A stretch of 36,281 nt of DNA from Bacteroidales bacterium (GTDB taxonomy: Bacteria > Bacteroidota > Bacteroidia > Bacteroidales > NBLH01). A model generated the notes under the pieces. It made no database searches, had not been told where the DNA came from, and saw only the letters and a program-made list of their open reading frames with translations. Below are positions 17,879 to 25,913 of the stretch, in pieces. The stretch lies in the NCBI GenBank assembly GCA_016937695.1, contig JAFGWC010000085.1, positions 1 through 36,281 on the forward strand, in the 5' to 3' direction. Made by a program: the position numbers and the translations under genes. The first letter of the stretch is position 1. The number at the start of each line of letters is the position of its first letter.

Positions 17879-19255
17879 ATGGAATTTCCGTTTGCAGAAA
17901 GCTACAAAATAAAAATGGTTGAGCCCATTAAAAGAACAAGTATAGAAGAAAGAATTAAAATAATTAAAGAAGCGAAATACAACCTGTTTAATATAAGAAG
18001 CAAACATGTTTTTATCGATTTATTAACAGACTCTGGCACAGGTGCTATGAGCCACAATCAATGGTCTGAAATGATGCTTGGCGATGAAAGTTATGCTGGT
18101 GCTTCATCCTACTATAAAATGAAAAATGCGATAAAAACCATTTTAGGATTTGAGCATTTTTTACCAACACACCAAGGTAGAGCCGCCGAAAACGTGTTAT
18201 TTTCGGTACTTATAAAAGAAGGTGATTTAGTTCCCGGAAATTCTCATTTCGACACAACAAAAGGACATATCGAAATAAGAAAAGCAACTGCTGTTGATTG
18301 CACAATTGACGATGCAAATGATACAACAAAATATCATCCTTTTAAAGGAAATGTTGACATTAATAAACTAAAAAAAGTATTCGAAAATAATCCTGTTGAA
18401 AAAATTCCATTTATAATAGTTACAATTACAAATAACACATCAGGCGGACAACCAGTTTCGATGCAAAATATTAAAGAAGTAAAACAAATTGCTGATAAAT
18501 ATAAAGTTAAATTAGTTATAGATTCAGCCAGATTTGCCGAAAACGCATATTTTATCAAAACACGTGAAAAAGCTTATGAAAATAAATCTATTAAAGAAAT
18601 AGTGAAAGAAATATTTTCATATGCTGATGCAATGACAATGTCGAGCAAAAAAGATGCAATTGTAAATATGGGCGGTTTTATTGCAATGAAAGATGAAAAA
18701 CTTTTTAAAGAAGCATCTGTTTTTAATATATTGTTCGAAGGATTTATTACATATGGCGGAATGTCAGGTAGAGATATGAATGCTCTGGCTCAAGGACTTG
18801 ATGAAGCCACAGAATTTGATTATCTTGAAACCAGAATAAAACAAGTAGAATATTTAGGAAATTTATTATTAGAATATGGCGTGCCAATATTAGAACCAAT
18901 TGGTGGACACGCTATTTTCGTTGACGCACTTAAATTTCTACCAAATGTTTCTAGAGAAGAATTTCCGGCTCAAACACTTGCTATTGAGCTTTTTATAGAA
19001 GGCGGAGTAAGAGGAGTTGAAATTGGCGCAATTATGGCAGACAGAGATCCTATTTCAAGAGAAAATCGTTTTCCTGAACTTGAACTTGTTCGACTTGCTA
19101 TACCAAGACGTACATACACAAATAATCATATGCAATATGTAGCGGCTACAATAAAAAATGTTTATGATAGACGAAATGATATTAAAAAAGGTGTTAAAAT
19201 TGTAAATGAAGCTCCTGTATTAAGGCATTTCACTGTTGAACTTGAAAAATTATAA
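17879..19255 (+). CDS. tnaA: Tryptophanase (tryptophan indole-lyase)
   Basis: A 458-residue PLP enzyme that splits L-tryptophan into indole, pyruvate and ammonia in the cytoplasm. It belongs to the beta-eliminating lyase family, shared with tyrosine phenol-lyase, so discriminating positions matter. His450 in LRHFT matches TnaA His463, where phenol-lyase has Phe. Asp125 in HFDTT matches TnaA Asp137, where phenol-lyase has Thr. The segment GVRGVEIGAI has Ile where phenol-lyase has its substrate-binding Arg381. All three favour tryptophanase. Lys258 in SSKKDA should bind PLP; THQGR and DSARFAENAYF are the cofactor-site segments. The gene is followed by a strong terminator. No tryptophan permease (tnaB) follows; the next gene is an outer-membrane protein. 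Confidence 0.93.
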   Translation: MEFPFAESYKIKMVEPIKRTSIEERIKIIKEAKYNLFNIRSKHVFIDLLTDSGTGAMSHNQWSEMMLGDESYAGASSYYKMKNAIKTILGFEHFLPTHQGRAAENVLFSVLIKEGDLVPGNSHFDTTKGHIEIRKATAVDCTIDDANDTTKYHPFKGNVDINKLKKVFENNPVEKIPFIIVTITNNTSGGQPVSMQNIKEVKQIADKYKVKLVIDSARFAENAYFIKTREKAYENKSIKEIVKEIFSYADAMTMSSKKDAIVNMGGFIAMKDEKLFKEASVFNILFEGFITYGGMSGRDMNALAQGLDEATEFDYLETRIKQVEYLGNLLLEYGVPILEPIGGHAIFVDALKFLPNVSREEFPAQTLAIELFIEGGVRGVEIGAIMADRDPISRENRFPELELVRLAIPRRTYTNNHMQYVAATIKNVYDRRNDIKKGVKIVNEAPVLRHFTVELEKL

Positions 19256-19277
19256 TCCGAAAATTAAATTACCAAAT

Positions 19278-19322
19278 ATAAAATCCGAAGATATATTATA
19301 ACTTCGGATTTTATATTTTTTT
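19278..19322 (+). terminator. Rho-independent terminator after tnaA
   Basis: Perfect 13-bp stem, ATAAAATCCGAAG (19278-19290) with CTTCGGATTTTAT (19302-19314), 11-base loop, then a T run. It begins 23 bases after the tnaA stop. Confidence 0.92.
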
Positions 19323-19485
19323 TTAATAAATTTAAAGACGTATTATATTTTCTAATAATTATAGTTATTTTTATCCGTTAAATTATATTGAATTTTAATA
19401 ATCTTTTATTTTTTCGATTTGATTTAAATCTAAACAAGATTACCAATTAATTAATTAAAAACATTTTAAAATAAAATTTTAAAAA

Positions 19486-22400
19486 TTGAAACGCATAATA
19501 TTAATATTTATAATTATTTTAATTTTCTTCCCAAATAATCTAACTGCCCAGTTTTATAATGGTCATCAATTAAGATTTGGTAAAAACAGAGTGCAATACA
19601 ACGATTTTTATTGGGAATATTACAGATTTGACAGATTTGACACTTATTTCTATCTTGATGGTAAAAAATTATCAAAATATGCATCTAAAACCATAAATGA
19701 TGAAATAAAAAACGTAGAAGATTATTTTAGCACAAAATTACAAAGACGAATCATATTTTTAATTTTCAATAAACAATCTGAATTTAAACAAAGTAATATT
19801 GGATTAATAACCGGAAATGAATTAACAAATATTGGCGGTTCTCAAAAAATCATAAAAAATAAAGTTTTCATTTACTATGAAGGCGATCATCAAAAATTTG
19901 TAAAACAAATAAGATCCGCAATAATTGAACTGATGTTAAACGAGCTACTTTACGGTGGAAATTTTGTTCAACAACTAAGCACATCTACGCTTTTAAATAT
20001 TCCTGATTGGTATTTTAACGGTCTTGTTTCATATCTTACCGAAAAATGGAGCTTTGAACTAGACAACCAAACAAAAGATGCTTTAGATAAAAAAAGATTA
20101 AAAAAAATAAACCATTTAAACGGCGATAAAGCTAAATATGCAGGTCATGCAATTTGGTATTTCATTGCAGAAACATATGGAGATGCCGTAATTCCTAATA
20201 TTTTATACTTAACCAGAATTAACAAAAATATTGATGCCGGATTTTTATATGTTTTAGGTGCAAATATTAAATCCCTAACACCTTTATGGATAGACTTTTA
20301 TAAAACAAGATACGAATCAGACTCTGAAACTGCGTCTTTACCAGCAAACGAAAATATTCCGGTAAAATCAAAGAAAAACAGAGTTTACCAACAAATAAAA
20401 TTAAGTCCTGATAATAAATATATTGCATATACAAGTAACTACTACGGAAGACATAAAGTTTGGTTAATTAATCAGCTTACAGGAAAAAAGAAAAAATTAA
20501 TGCGCCTTGAACATCGGCTTGAACAAATTACTGATTATTCATATCCTGTTTTAGCTTGGCATCCTTCAGGAAAAATTTTGGCAATGATAGCTGAAGTTAA
20601 AGGCAGATTAACCATATATTTCTATATGTTAGAAAAAGATGAAATTGTTGAAAGATACTTGCCTTACTTTGATAAAATTTTAGACTTTTCATACTCAGAC
20701 AGAGGAATAGATATGATTTTTACAGCCGTTCTTAAAGGCCAAACAGACATTTTTGTTTATAATCTTTCTTCCGGCTCAAGTCAACAAATTACTAATGATG
20801 CTAGCGATAAAAAAAACTCAAAATTTATTGAAAATTCAACTAAAATTATTTTTTCATCTAATAGAATAAGTGATACATTAATTGTTGATAAAGATATTAA
20901 ACCAAACGTATCTGAAACATTCGATTTATTTATATATGATTTTAAAAACAAATCAGATATTTTAAAAAGAGTTACAAATACACCTTATATTAATGAATTT
21001 TCACCTGAAGGAATAAAAGAAAACACATTCACTTATTTAAGTGATGAAAATGGTATAAACAACAGAATATTAGCATCATACGATAGCACAATTAGTTATA
21101 TTGACACAATTACTCATTTTAGATATTATACTAATAAGTACCCTATTTCTAACTATAACAGAAACATCAACTATTATTCTTTAAATCCAATAGACAAATC
21201 AATTGCCGAGATTTTATATAATAAAGAAAGAGATAGAATCTATCTTACCAAAGATGATAAATTTGAAGATTTATCTAAAGATTTTAAGTCTACTTTATAC
21301 AGAAAAGAAAAAACAAAAGAACTGATAAAAAAAGAAGAAGTTATTGCAAATAAATTATTGCAAATACAAAAACAAATAGAATTCAGAGATAGCTTAGCTC
21401 TATATAAATTAATTCCTCATCCCGATAGTTTATTTATTGATGTAAATTACTATATTTTTGAAAAAGAAAAAGAAAATCCATATCATATAATTTACAAAAC
21501 AGATAGTCTGGATATAATAGCACAGGCTGATTCTGCAAAATGGCCGGAGCAAAAAATTTACCGCACATCATTTTACACAGATGAAATGGTAACTCAAATT
21601 GATTTTGGTTTTCTTAATGATAGCTACCAAATGTACTCTCCAGGTGCTTATTATTTCAATCCTGGAATGAACATATTAACTAAAATTGGAATTACTGATA
21701 TGTTTGAAGACTTTAAAATAACTGGAGGATTCAGATTTTCAGGTAATTTCGATAGCTTTGAATATTTATTAAGTGCCGAGGATTTAAAAAATCGGCTTGA
21801 CAAGCAATACATTTACCATAGATTATCAGTTATTAATTACTACGAAAATTTTATAGCAGTTAAATTTATAACAAACGAGGCAAAGTACAGACTCAGCTAT
21901 CCTTTTAATCAGGTAAGCTCAGTAAAAAGCACAACAAGCTTAAGGTCTGACAGAGCTGTTATTCTTTCAACAAGCCCAATCACACTTCCTGTTGAAGATT
22001 TTTATTATTATATGGGTGGTTTTAAACTCGAATATATTTTTGACAATACAATTAATGTAGGAATAAACTTATACAACGGGATAAGATTAAAAGTTTTTGG
22101 CGAATACTATCAGGAAATTCAAAAAAATGGCTTCAACACGTATGTTTTTGGTGCTGATTTCAGATATTATCTTCCAATTCACCGAACATTAATTTTTGCC
22201 GGTAGAATTGCAACAAGTGCTTCATACGGAAGCGGAAAATTACTTTATTATTTAGGCGGAGTTGATAACTGGTTAAATTTTTCATTAGATGTTCCAACTT
22301 TTGATCAATCTGTAAGAATTGACAACACCCAAAACTATGTATTTCAGGCAGTTGCAACAGATATGAGAGGATTTGTTCAAAATGCCAGAAACGGAACAAA

Positions 22401-22755
22401 ATTTTTCTTGATGAATGCCGAATTAAGATGGCCAATTGTTAGATATCTGGCAAACAGGCCTTTAAACTCTACTTTTTTCAATAATCTACAAGTAGTAAGT
22501 TTTGCTGATTTAGGTAGTGCTTGGTCAGGTTTTTCGCCTTGGGAAAAAGATAATGCATATAACACAGAAATTATTGAAGGCAATCCTGTTAGAGTAATTA
22601 TTGATAAACAAAGAAGTCCTTTTGTTATGGGTTACGGATTTGGTTTGCGCTCTCAACTATTTGGATATTTTGTAAGAGCCGATTGGGCTTGGGGAGTTGA
22701 CGGAAATGTTATACTCCCAAGAGTATTTTACTTTTCATTAAGTCTTGATTTTTAA
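19486..22755 (+). CDS. Large exported protein: peptidase-like domain, TolB-like propeller, outer-membrane barrel
   Basis: A 1089-residue protein beginning with a signal peptide (KRIILIFIIILIFFPNN, cleavage after TAQ). The start is TTG at 19486; no ATG stands near, and the signal peptide begins right there. Residues about 75-270 resemble peptidase-MA-like domains (IPDWYFNGLVSYL, AGHAIWYFIAETYG), but the zinc-binding HExxH position reads IIELMLNEL, so it is probably not an active protease. Residues about 300-560 hold propeller repeats of the TolB/PD40 kind (KLSPDNKYIAYTSN, AWHPSGKILAMIAE, NSKFIENSTKIIFSSNR). From about 720 the sequence turns into amphipathic strands ending in RVFYFSLSLDF, an outer-membrane barrel with terminal Phe. 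Similar multi-domain proteins occur in Bacteroidota; the role is unknown. The TauE/SafE gene starts 10 bases downstream. Confidence 0.75.
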   Translation: MKRIILIFIIILIFFPNNLTAQFYNGHQLRFGKNRVQYNDFYWEYYRFDRFDTYFYLDGKKLSKYASKTINDEIKNVEDYFSTKLQRRIIFLIFNKQSEFKQSNIGLITGNELTNIGGSQKIIKNKVFIYYEGDHQKFVKQIRSAIIELMLNELLYGGNFVQQLSTSTLLNIPDWYFNGLVSYLTEKWSFELDNQTKDALDKKRLKKINHLNGDKAKYAGHAIWYFIAETYGDAVIPNILYLTRINKNIDAGFLYVLGANIKSLTPLWIDFYKTRYESDSETASLPANENIPVKSKKNRVYQQIKLSPDNKYIAYTSNYYGRHKVWLINQLTGKKKKLMRLEHRLEQITDYSYPVLAWHPSGKILAMIAEVKGRLTIYFYMLEKDEIVERYLPYFDKILDFSYSDRGIDMIFTAVLKGQTDIFVYNLSSGSSQQITNDASDKKNSKFIENSTKIIFSSNRISDTLIVDKDIKPNVSETFDLFIYDFKNKSDILKRVTNTPYINEFSPEGIKENTFTYLSDENGINNRILASYDSTISYIDTITHFRYYTNKYPISNYNRNINYYSLNPIDKSIAEILYNKERDRIYLTKDDKFEDLSKDFKSTLYRKEKTKELIKKEEVIANKLLQIQKQIEFRDSLALYKLIPHPDSLFIDVNYYIFEKEKENPYHIIYKTDSLDIIAQADSAKWPEQKIYRTSFYTDEMVTQIDFGFLNDSYQMYSPGAYYFNPGMNILTKIGITDMFEDFKITGGFRFSGNFDSFEYLLSAEDLKNRLDKQYIYHRLSVINYYENFIAVKFITNEAKYRLSYPFNQVSSVKSTTSLRSDRAVILSTSPITLPVEDFYYYMGGFKLEYIFDNTINVGINLYNGIRLKVFGEYYQEIQKNGFNTYVFGADFRYYLPIHRTLIFAGRIATSASYGSGKLLYYLGGVDNWLNFSLDVPTFDQSVRIDNTQNYVFQAVATDMRGFVQNARNGTKFFLMNAELRWPIVRYLANRPLNSTFFNNLQVVSFADLGSAWSGFSPWEKDNAYNTEIIEGNPVRVIIDKQRSPFVMGYGFGLRSQLFGYFVRADWAWGVDGNVILPRVFYFSLSLDF

Positions 22756-22765
22756 ATCACTTTTT

Positions 22766-23134
22766 ATGAGTTTAAACGAATTAATTATAATTTTAATTAT
22801 AGGTTTTACTGCCGGAATTTTTAGCGGAAGCATGGGAGTTGGCGGCGGAATAGTTATTGTTCCGGCACTAGTTTTTTTTATGGGATTTTCTCTTCACAAA
22901 GCACAAGGCACAAGTCTGGCATTAATGACAATTCCTGTTATGCTAGTTGCCACATACAATTATCATAAAGATGGTTATGTAGATATTAAAGTTGCACTTA
23001 TTTTAGCTTTAACATTTATTATTGGTGGATATTTCGGCTCAAAATTATCAATTATGATTCCTGATAATATAATGAAAAAAGTTTTTGGTGCCTTTTTAAT
23101 TTTAGTAGCATTTAAAATGATTTTTTCCAAATAA
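22766..23134 (+). CDS. Half-size TauE/SafE-family membrane protein
   Basis: A 122-residue inner-membrane protein with one TauE/SafE repeat: GFTAGIFSGSMGVGGGIVIVPAL, QGTSLALMTIPVML and a C-terminal helix pair. Full members have about 250 residues and two repeats and export sulfite, sulfoacetate or other organic anions; half-size forms are common in Bacteroidota and would have to dimerise. I place the start at ATG 22766 (MSLNELI), 10 bases after the preceding stop; the TTG at 22745 would overlap that gene and add an atypical N-terminus. It is probably co-transcribed with the barrel gene upstream and the lipoprotein gene 17 bases downstream. The substrate is unknown. Confidence 0.82.
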   Translation: MSLNELIIILIIGFTAGIFSGSMGVGGGIVIVPALVFFMGFSLHKAQGTSLALMTIPVMLVATYNYHKDGYVDIKVALILALTFIIGGYFGSKLSIMIPDNIMKKVFGAFLILVAFKMIFSK

Positions 23135-23151
23135 TTTTTTCCAAATTACAG

Positions 23152-23760
23152 ATGATTTATTTTACTAAAATATCAGCCTTAATATTTATTATTTGCACTT
23201 TAATTTCATGCTCAAACAACAATGATGTTAAAAAAGAGAATAATTCTGAATCAGAAAATATTGTTTCTGATAATAATTATGAAAATTCTAGTGAAAATGA
23301 AAAAATATATATAATTGATAAAAAATCAGTAATATTTTTTATGCCTGGAAAAAAAGAATATGAAAGATTATATAAAGAAATTGGAGAAAGCTATAAATAT
23401 GAATTAGATTATTTATTTAATAATTTTAAAAATCAACAAACATATTTTTCGAAAGAACTGCAAAAAAATAATATTTATTCTACAATGAGATTCGAAACTA
23501 ATTTTCAAATTATAAAAAAAGACGGCTCTGCAAAAATTATAAGAATAAATAAAGAAGAACAAATTATGGGTGAAATTTTATTTGATGGAATAAAGGAAAC
23601 ACGCATTGAATATGGAATGTATACAAACAAAGAATTAGCCGAAATAATTCAAGACTATTTTAATCTCAATAATATTTCTTATTTTAATGAAGCCGATAGC
23701 AGCTCTTTAAATAATAATCAACAAATTGATAATGAAGAAGAAAACGATATTTCAGATTAA
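23152..23760 (+). CDS. Uncharacterised lipoprotein
   Basis: A 202-residue lipoprotein of unknown function. Hydrophobic residues 8-17 lead to the lipobox LISC with Cys20. A low-complexity linker rich in Asn, Glu and Ser (about 21-50) follows, then a compact domain at about 51-175 (KKSVIFFMPGKKEYERLYKE, TNFQIIKKDG, IEYGMYTNKELAEI), then another Asn/Glu/Asp-rich tail. I recognise no family. It starts 17 bases after the TauE/SafE gene on the same strand and ends two bases before the convergent CAP-domain gene, so no terminator fits between them. Confidence 0.7.
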   Translation: MIYFTKISALIFIICTLISCSNNNDVKKENNSESENIVSDNNYENSSENEKIYIIDKKSVIFFMPGKKEYERLYKEIGESYKYELDYLFNNFKNQQTYFSKELQKNNIYSTMRFETNFQIIKKDGSAKIIRINKEEQIMGEILFDGIKETRIEYGMYTNKELAEIIQDYFNLNNISYFNEADSSSLNNNQQIDNEEENDISD

Positions 23761-23762
23761 TA

Positions 23763-24419
23763 CTATTCAGAATAATCAATAACAGCACCATATCTTAATA
23801 TTTTATGCTTTTTTATTGAAACACCAACTCTTTTATATTCAGTTTCAGAACCAATTATATAATTTCTGTTTTCTAGTGTATATGAATCATTATCCAACAA
23901 AAGCTGACAAACTATATACAAAGGATTATCAAATCCAAAAGATAAACTTTCTACAATATCAAAATTATCGGCAAATATTTTTCCTCTTTTAGAAATTGTG
24001 TATCCATTCGAAGAACGATGACCTGTTCTACCCAAACTGCAAATATCTTCTGCATGAAAAGCAGCTGCTTTAGTTAATCCTGTATCAGGTTCAAATGGTA
24101 ATAATGGTTCTAAATCATACAAATCTTTTTTTAACGATTTTAAAAACTTATTTTTTTTATTGATAGGCGCACTTATATATGTGCTATTATACATTTTTAA
24201 AAAATCACTAAAAAAACTATCATAAAATTTTTTTCCGCTAATTCTTGCTAAATTCATATAATAAATTATCTGTTTTTCTTTCCAACTCAAATACGCAACA
24301 TTAGCCGCAGTATTTGCTTTATTTAATTCTTCGCCAGTCCATTTTTCTTGCGAAAAAGAAATTAAATTTGAAATAATAAATACTGAAATAAGCAATAATC
24401 TTAATTTAGTCAAATACAT
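23763..24419 (-). CDS. CAP-domain (SCP/PR-1-like) exported protein
   Basis: A 218-residue secreted protein with a signal peptide (hydrophobic residues 7-22, cleavage after FSQ) and a CAP domain. MNLAR near 55, LTKAAAFHAEDI with His122, GHRSSNG with His134, VESLSFG with Glu157 and RVGVSI near 197 follow the usual order. The place of the second conserved His (normally in a GHRxNIL-like segment) reads ENRNYII, so the four-residue site of the family appears incomplete. CAP proteins bind lipids or other small ligands or act in the envelope; no specific role can be given. It runs convergent to the lipoprotein gene with a two-base gap. The 265 bases upstream (24420-24684) show only AT-rich DNA. Confidence 0.75.
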   Translation of the reverse strand: MYLTKLRLLLISVFIISNLISFSQEKWTGEELNKANTAANVAYLSWKEKQIIYYMNLARISGKKFYDSFFSDFLKMYNSTYISAPINKKNKFLKSLKKDLYDLEPLLPFEPDTGLTKAAAFHAEDICSLGRTGHRSSNGYTISKRGKIFADNFDIVESLSFGFDNPLYIVCQLLLDNDSYTLENRNYIIGSETEYKRVGVSIKKHKILRYGAVIDYSE

Positions 24420-24684
24420 ATAACGATTTTTTATGTATTTTTAATAACGAGTAGTTTAGCTTATATATTTTTAAAAGAATTAATAATATTATCAAAACAA
24501 AAAACAAAAGCTATAATACTCTTATTTACAATAGATTACAACAAAATAATTTTTATTTAAAATCAAATTATATTTTTCAATAATAAATTTATGGAATTAA
24601 AAAAAAATCGCATCTACTATTTAAAAGCAATAGAAATTAAAATTTTAAGTTAAACATTTAAATATTAATTAAAAATAAATAATC

Positions 24685-25800
24685 ATGAAAACTAAAGTAT
24701 TGATATTAATTTCATTATTGATGATTTTTTCAATAAATCAAGCATTCAGTCCGCAAGTAAAAAAAACTAAAATCCAAATAGCATTATTATTAGACACAAG
24801 CAATAGTATGGACGGATTGATTGATCAAGCAAAATCGCAACTTTGGAAAATTGTTAATGAAATGGCAACAGCCAAATACGAAGGCGAAAATCCTGAACTA
24901 GAAATCGCACTTTACGAATACGGAAATGATAATCTTTCGGCTCAAGAAGGATATATAAGACAAGTTTCTCAATTTACTACCGATTTAGATAAAATTTCTG
25001 AAGATTTATTTGCTCTTAAAACAAATGGCGGAAGCGAATTTTGCGGACAAGTTATTGAAGTTTCGTTAAAACAACTTTTATGGACAAGTTCAAACGATGA
25101 TTTAAAATTAATTTTCATTGCCGGAAATGAACCTTTTAATCAAGGTCCTGTAAAATATCAGGAATCTTGTAAAAAATCAATAACTAAAGGTATCATTGTT
25201 AACACCATTTTCTGTGGTCCTTATCAAACAGGAATTGACACTTATTGGAAAGATGGTGCCGATTTAGCTGATGGAAAATACATGAATATCGACCAAGATA
25301 TAAAAGTTGTTCACATTCCTTCGCCTTACGATGACGACATTGTAAAACTTAACCAAAAATTAAATTCTACTTATGTAAATTATGGTTCAACAGGAAAAAA
25401 AATGAAAGAACGTCAAGCAGTTCAAGATGTTAACGCATCTTCGATGGGACAAGGAGCTTATATTAACAGAGCCGTTTCAAAAAGTTCAACCGTTTATAAA
25501 AACGAACAATGGGATTTGGTTGATGCAACTCAGGAAAATGAAGCAAAATTATCAGAAATTAAAAAAGAAGATTTACCTGAAGAATTAAAAGGAAAATCGA
25601 AAGATGAAATGAAAAAATATCTTGATAATAAAAGAAAAGAAAGAGAAAAAATACAAAAAGAAATTAAAGAATTAGATATTAAAAGAAACAAATATATTGC
25701 TGATAAACAAAAGCAAAATGCTAATGAAAATACTCTTGATAAAGTAATGATAAAAGCTGTAAAAGAACAAGCTGAAAGCAAAAACTATAAGTTTAAATAA
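24685..25800 (+). CDS. Exported von Willebrand factor A domain protein
   Basis: A 371-residue protein with a signal peptide (about 1-22) and a vWA domain from about 28 to 220. The metal-ion-dependent adhesion site is intact in DTSNS (Asp37, Ser39, Ser41), with the supporting TNGGSE segment near 113. After the domain there is a region with IPSPYDDDIVKLN and YINRAVSK, then a strongly charged Lys/Glu-rich helical tail (about 285-371) likely to form a coiled coil. There is no transmembrane anchor or lipobox, so it should be periplasmic or secreted. The next gene codes for a VIT/vWA protein 113 bases further on; the pair probably acts together, though a terminator-like hairpin lies between. The ligand is unknown. 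Confidence 0.8.
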   Translation: MKTKVLILISLLMIFSINQAFSPQVKKTKIQIALLLDTSNSMDGLIDQAKSQLWKIVNEMATAKYEGENPELEIALYEYGNDNLSAQEGYIRQVSQFTTDLDKISEDLFALKTNGGSEFCGQVIEVSLKQLLWTSSNDDLKLIFIAGNEPFNQGPVKYQESCKKSITKGIIVNTIFCGPYQTGIDTYWKDGADLADGKYMNIDQDIKVVHIPSPYDDDIVKLNQKLNSTYVNYGSTGKKMKERQAVQDVNASSMGQGAYINRAVSKSSTVYKNEQWDLVDATQENEAKLSEIKKEDLPEELKGKSKDEMKKYLDNKRKEREKIQKEIKELDIKRNKYIADKQKQNANENTLDKVMIKAVKEQAESKNYKFK

Positions 25801-25808
25801 CGAAAAAT

Positions 25809-25850
25809 AAAGACCTTCAAGCGTGCTTGAACCTTGAAGCGTCTTTTTTT
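25809..25850 (+). terminator. Terminator between the two vWA genes, with an alternative hairpin
   Basis: Outer stem AAAGAC-CTTCAAG (25809-25821) with CTTGAAG-C-GTCTTT (25833-25846), then seven T. An exclusive alternative, TTCAAGC (25816-25822) with GCTTGAA (25825-25831), uses the same left arm. The T run marks the outer form as a terminator. Confidence 0.85.
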
Positions 25851-25913
25851 GAATCAATTTACAGTTTAAAATATTTGTAATTAAATTTATTTAAACTATT
25901 AAATCAAAAAAAA

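Noticed and set aside
22745-22765. TTG start for the TauE/SafE gene
   Set aside because: It overlaps the preceding gene and adds an atypical N-terminus; ATG 22766 fits the family and the spacing.
25530-25857. Minus-strand ORFs opposite the vWA tail
   Set aside because: Leu/Ser/Phe-rich antisense of a Lys/Glu-rich coding region, a usual artefact.
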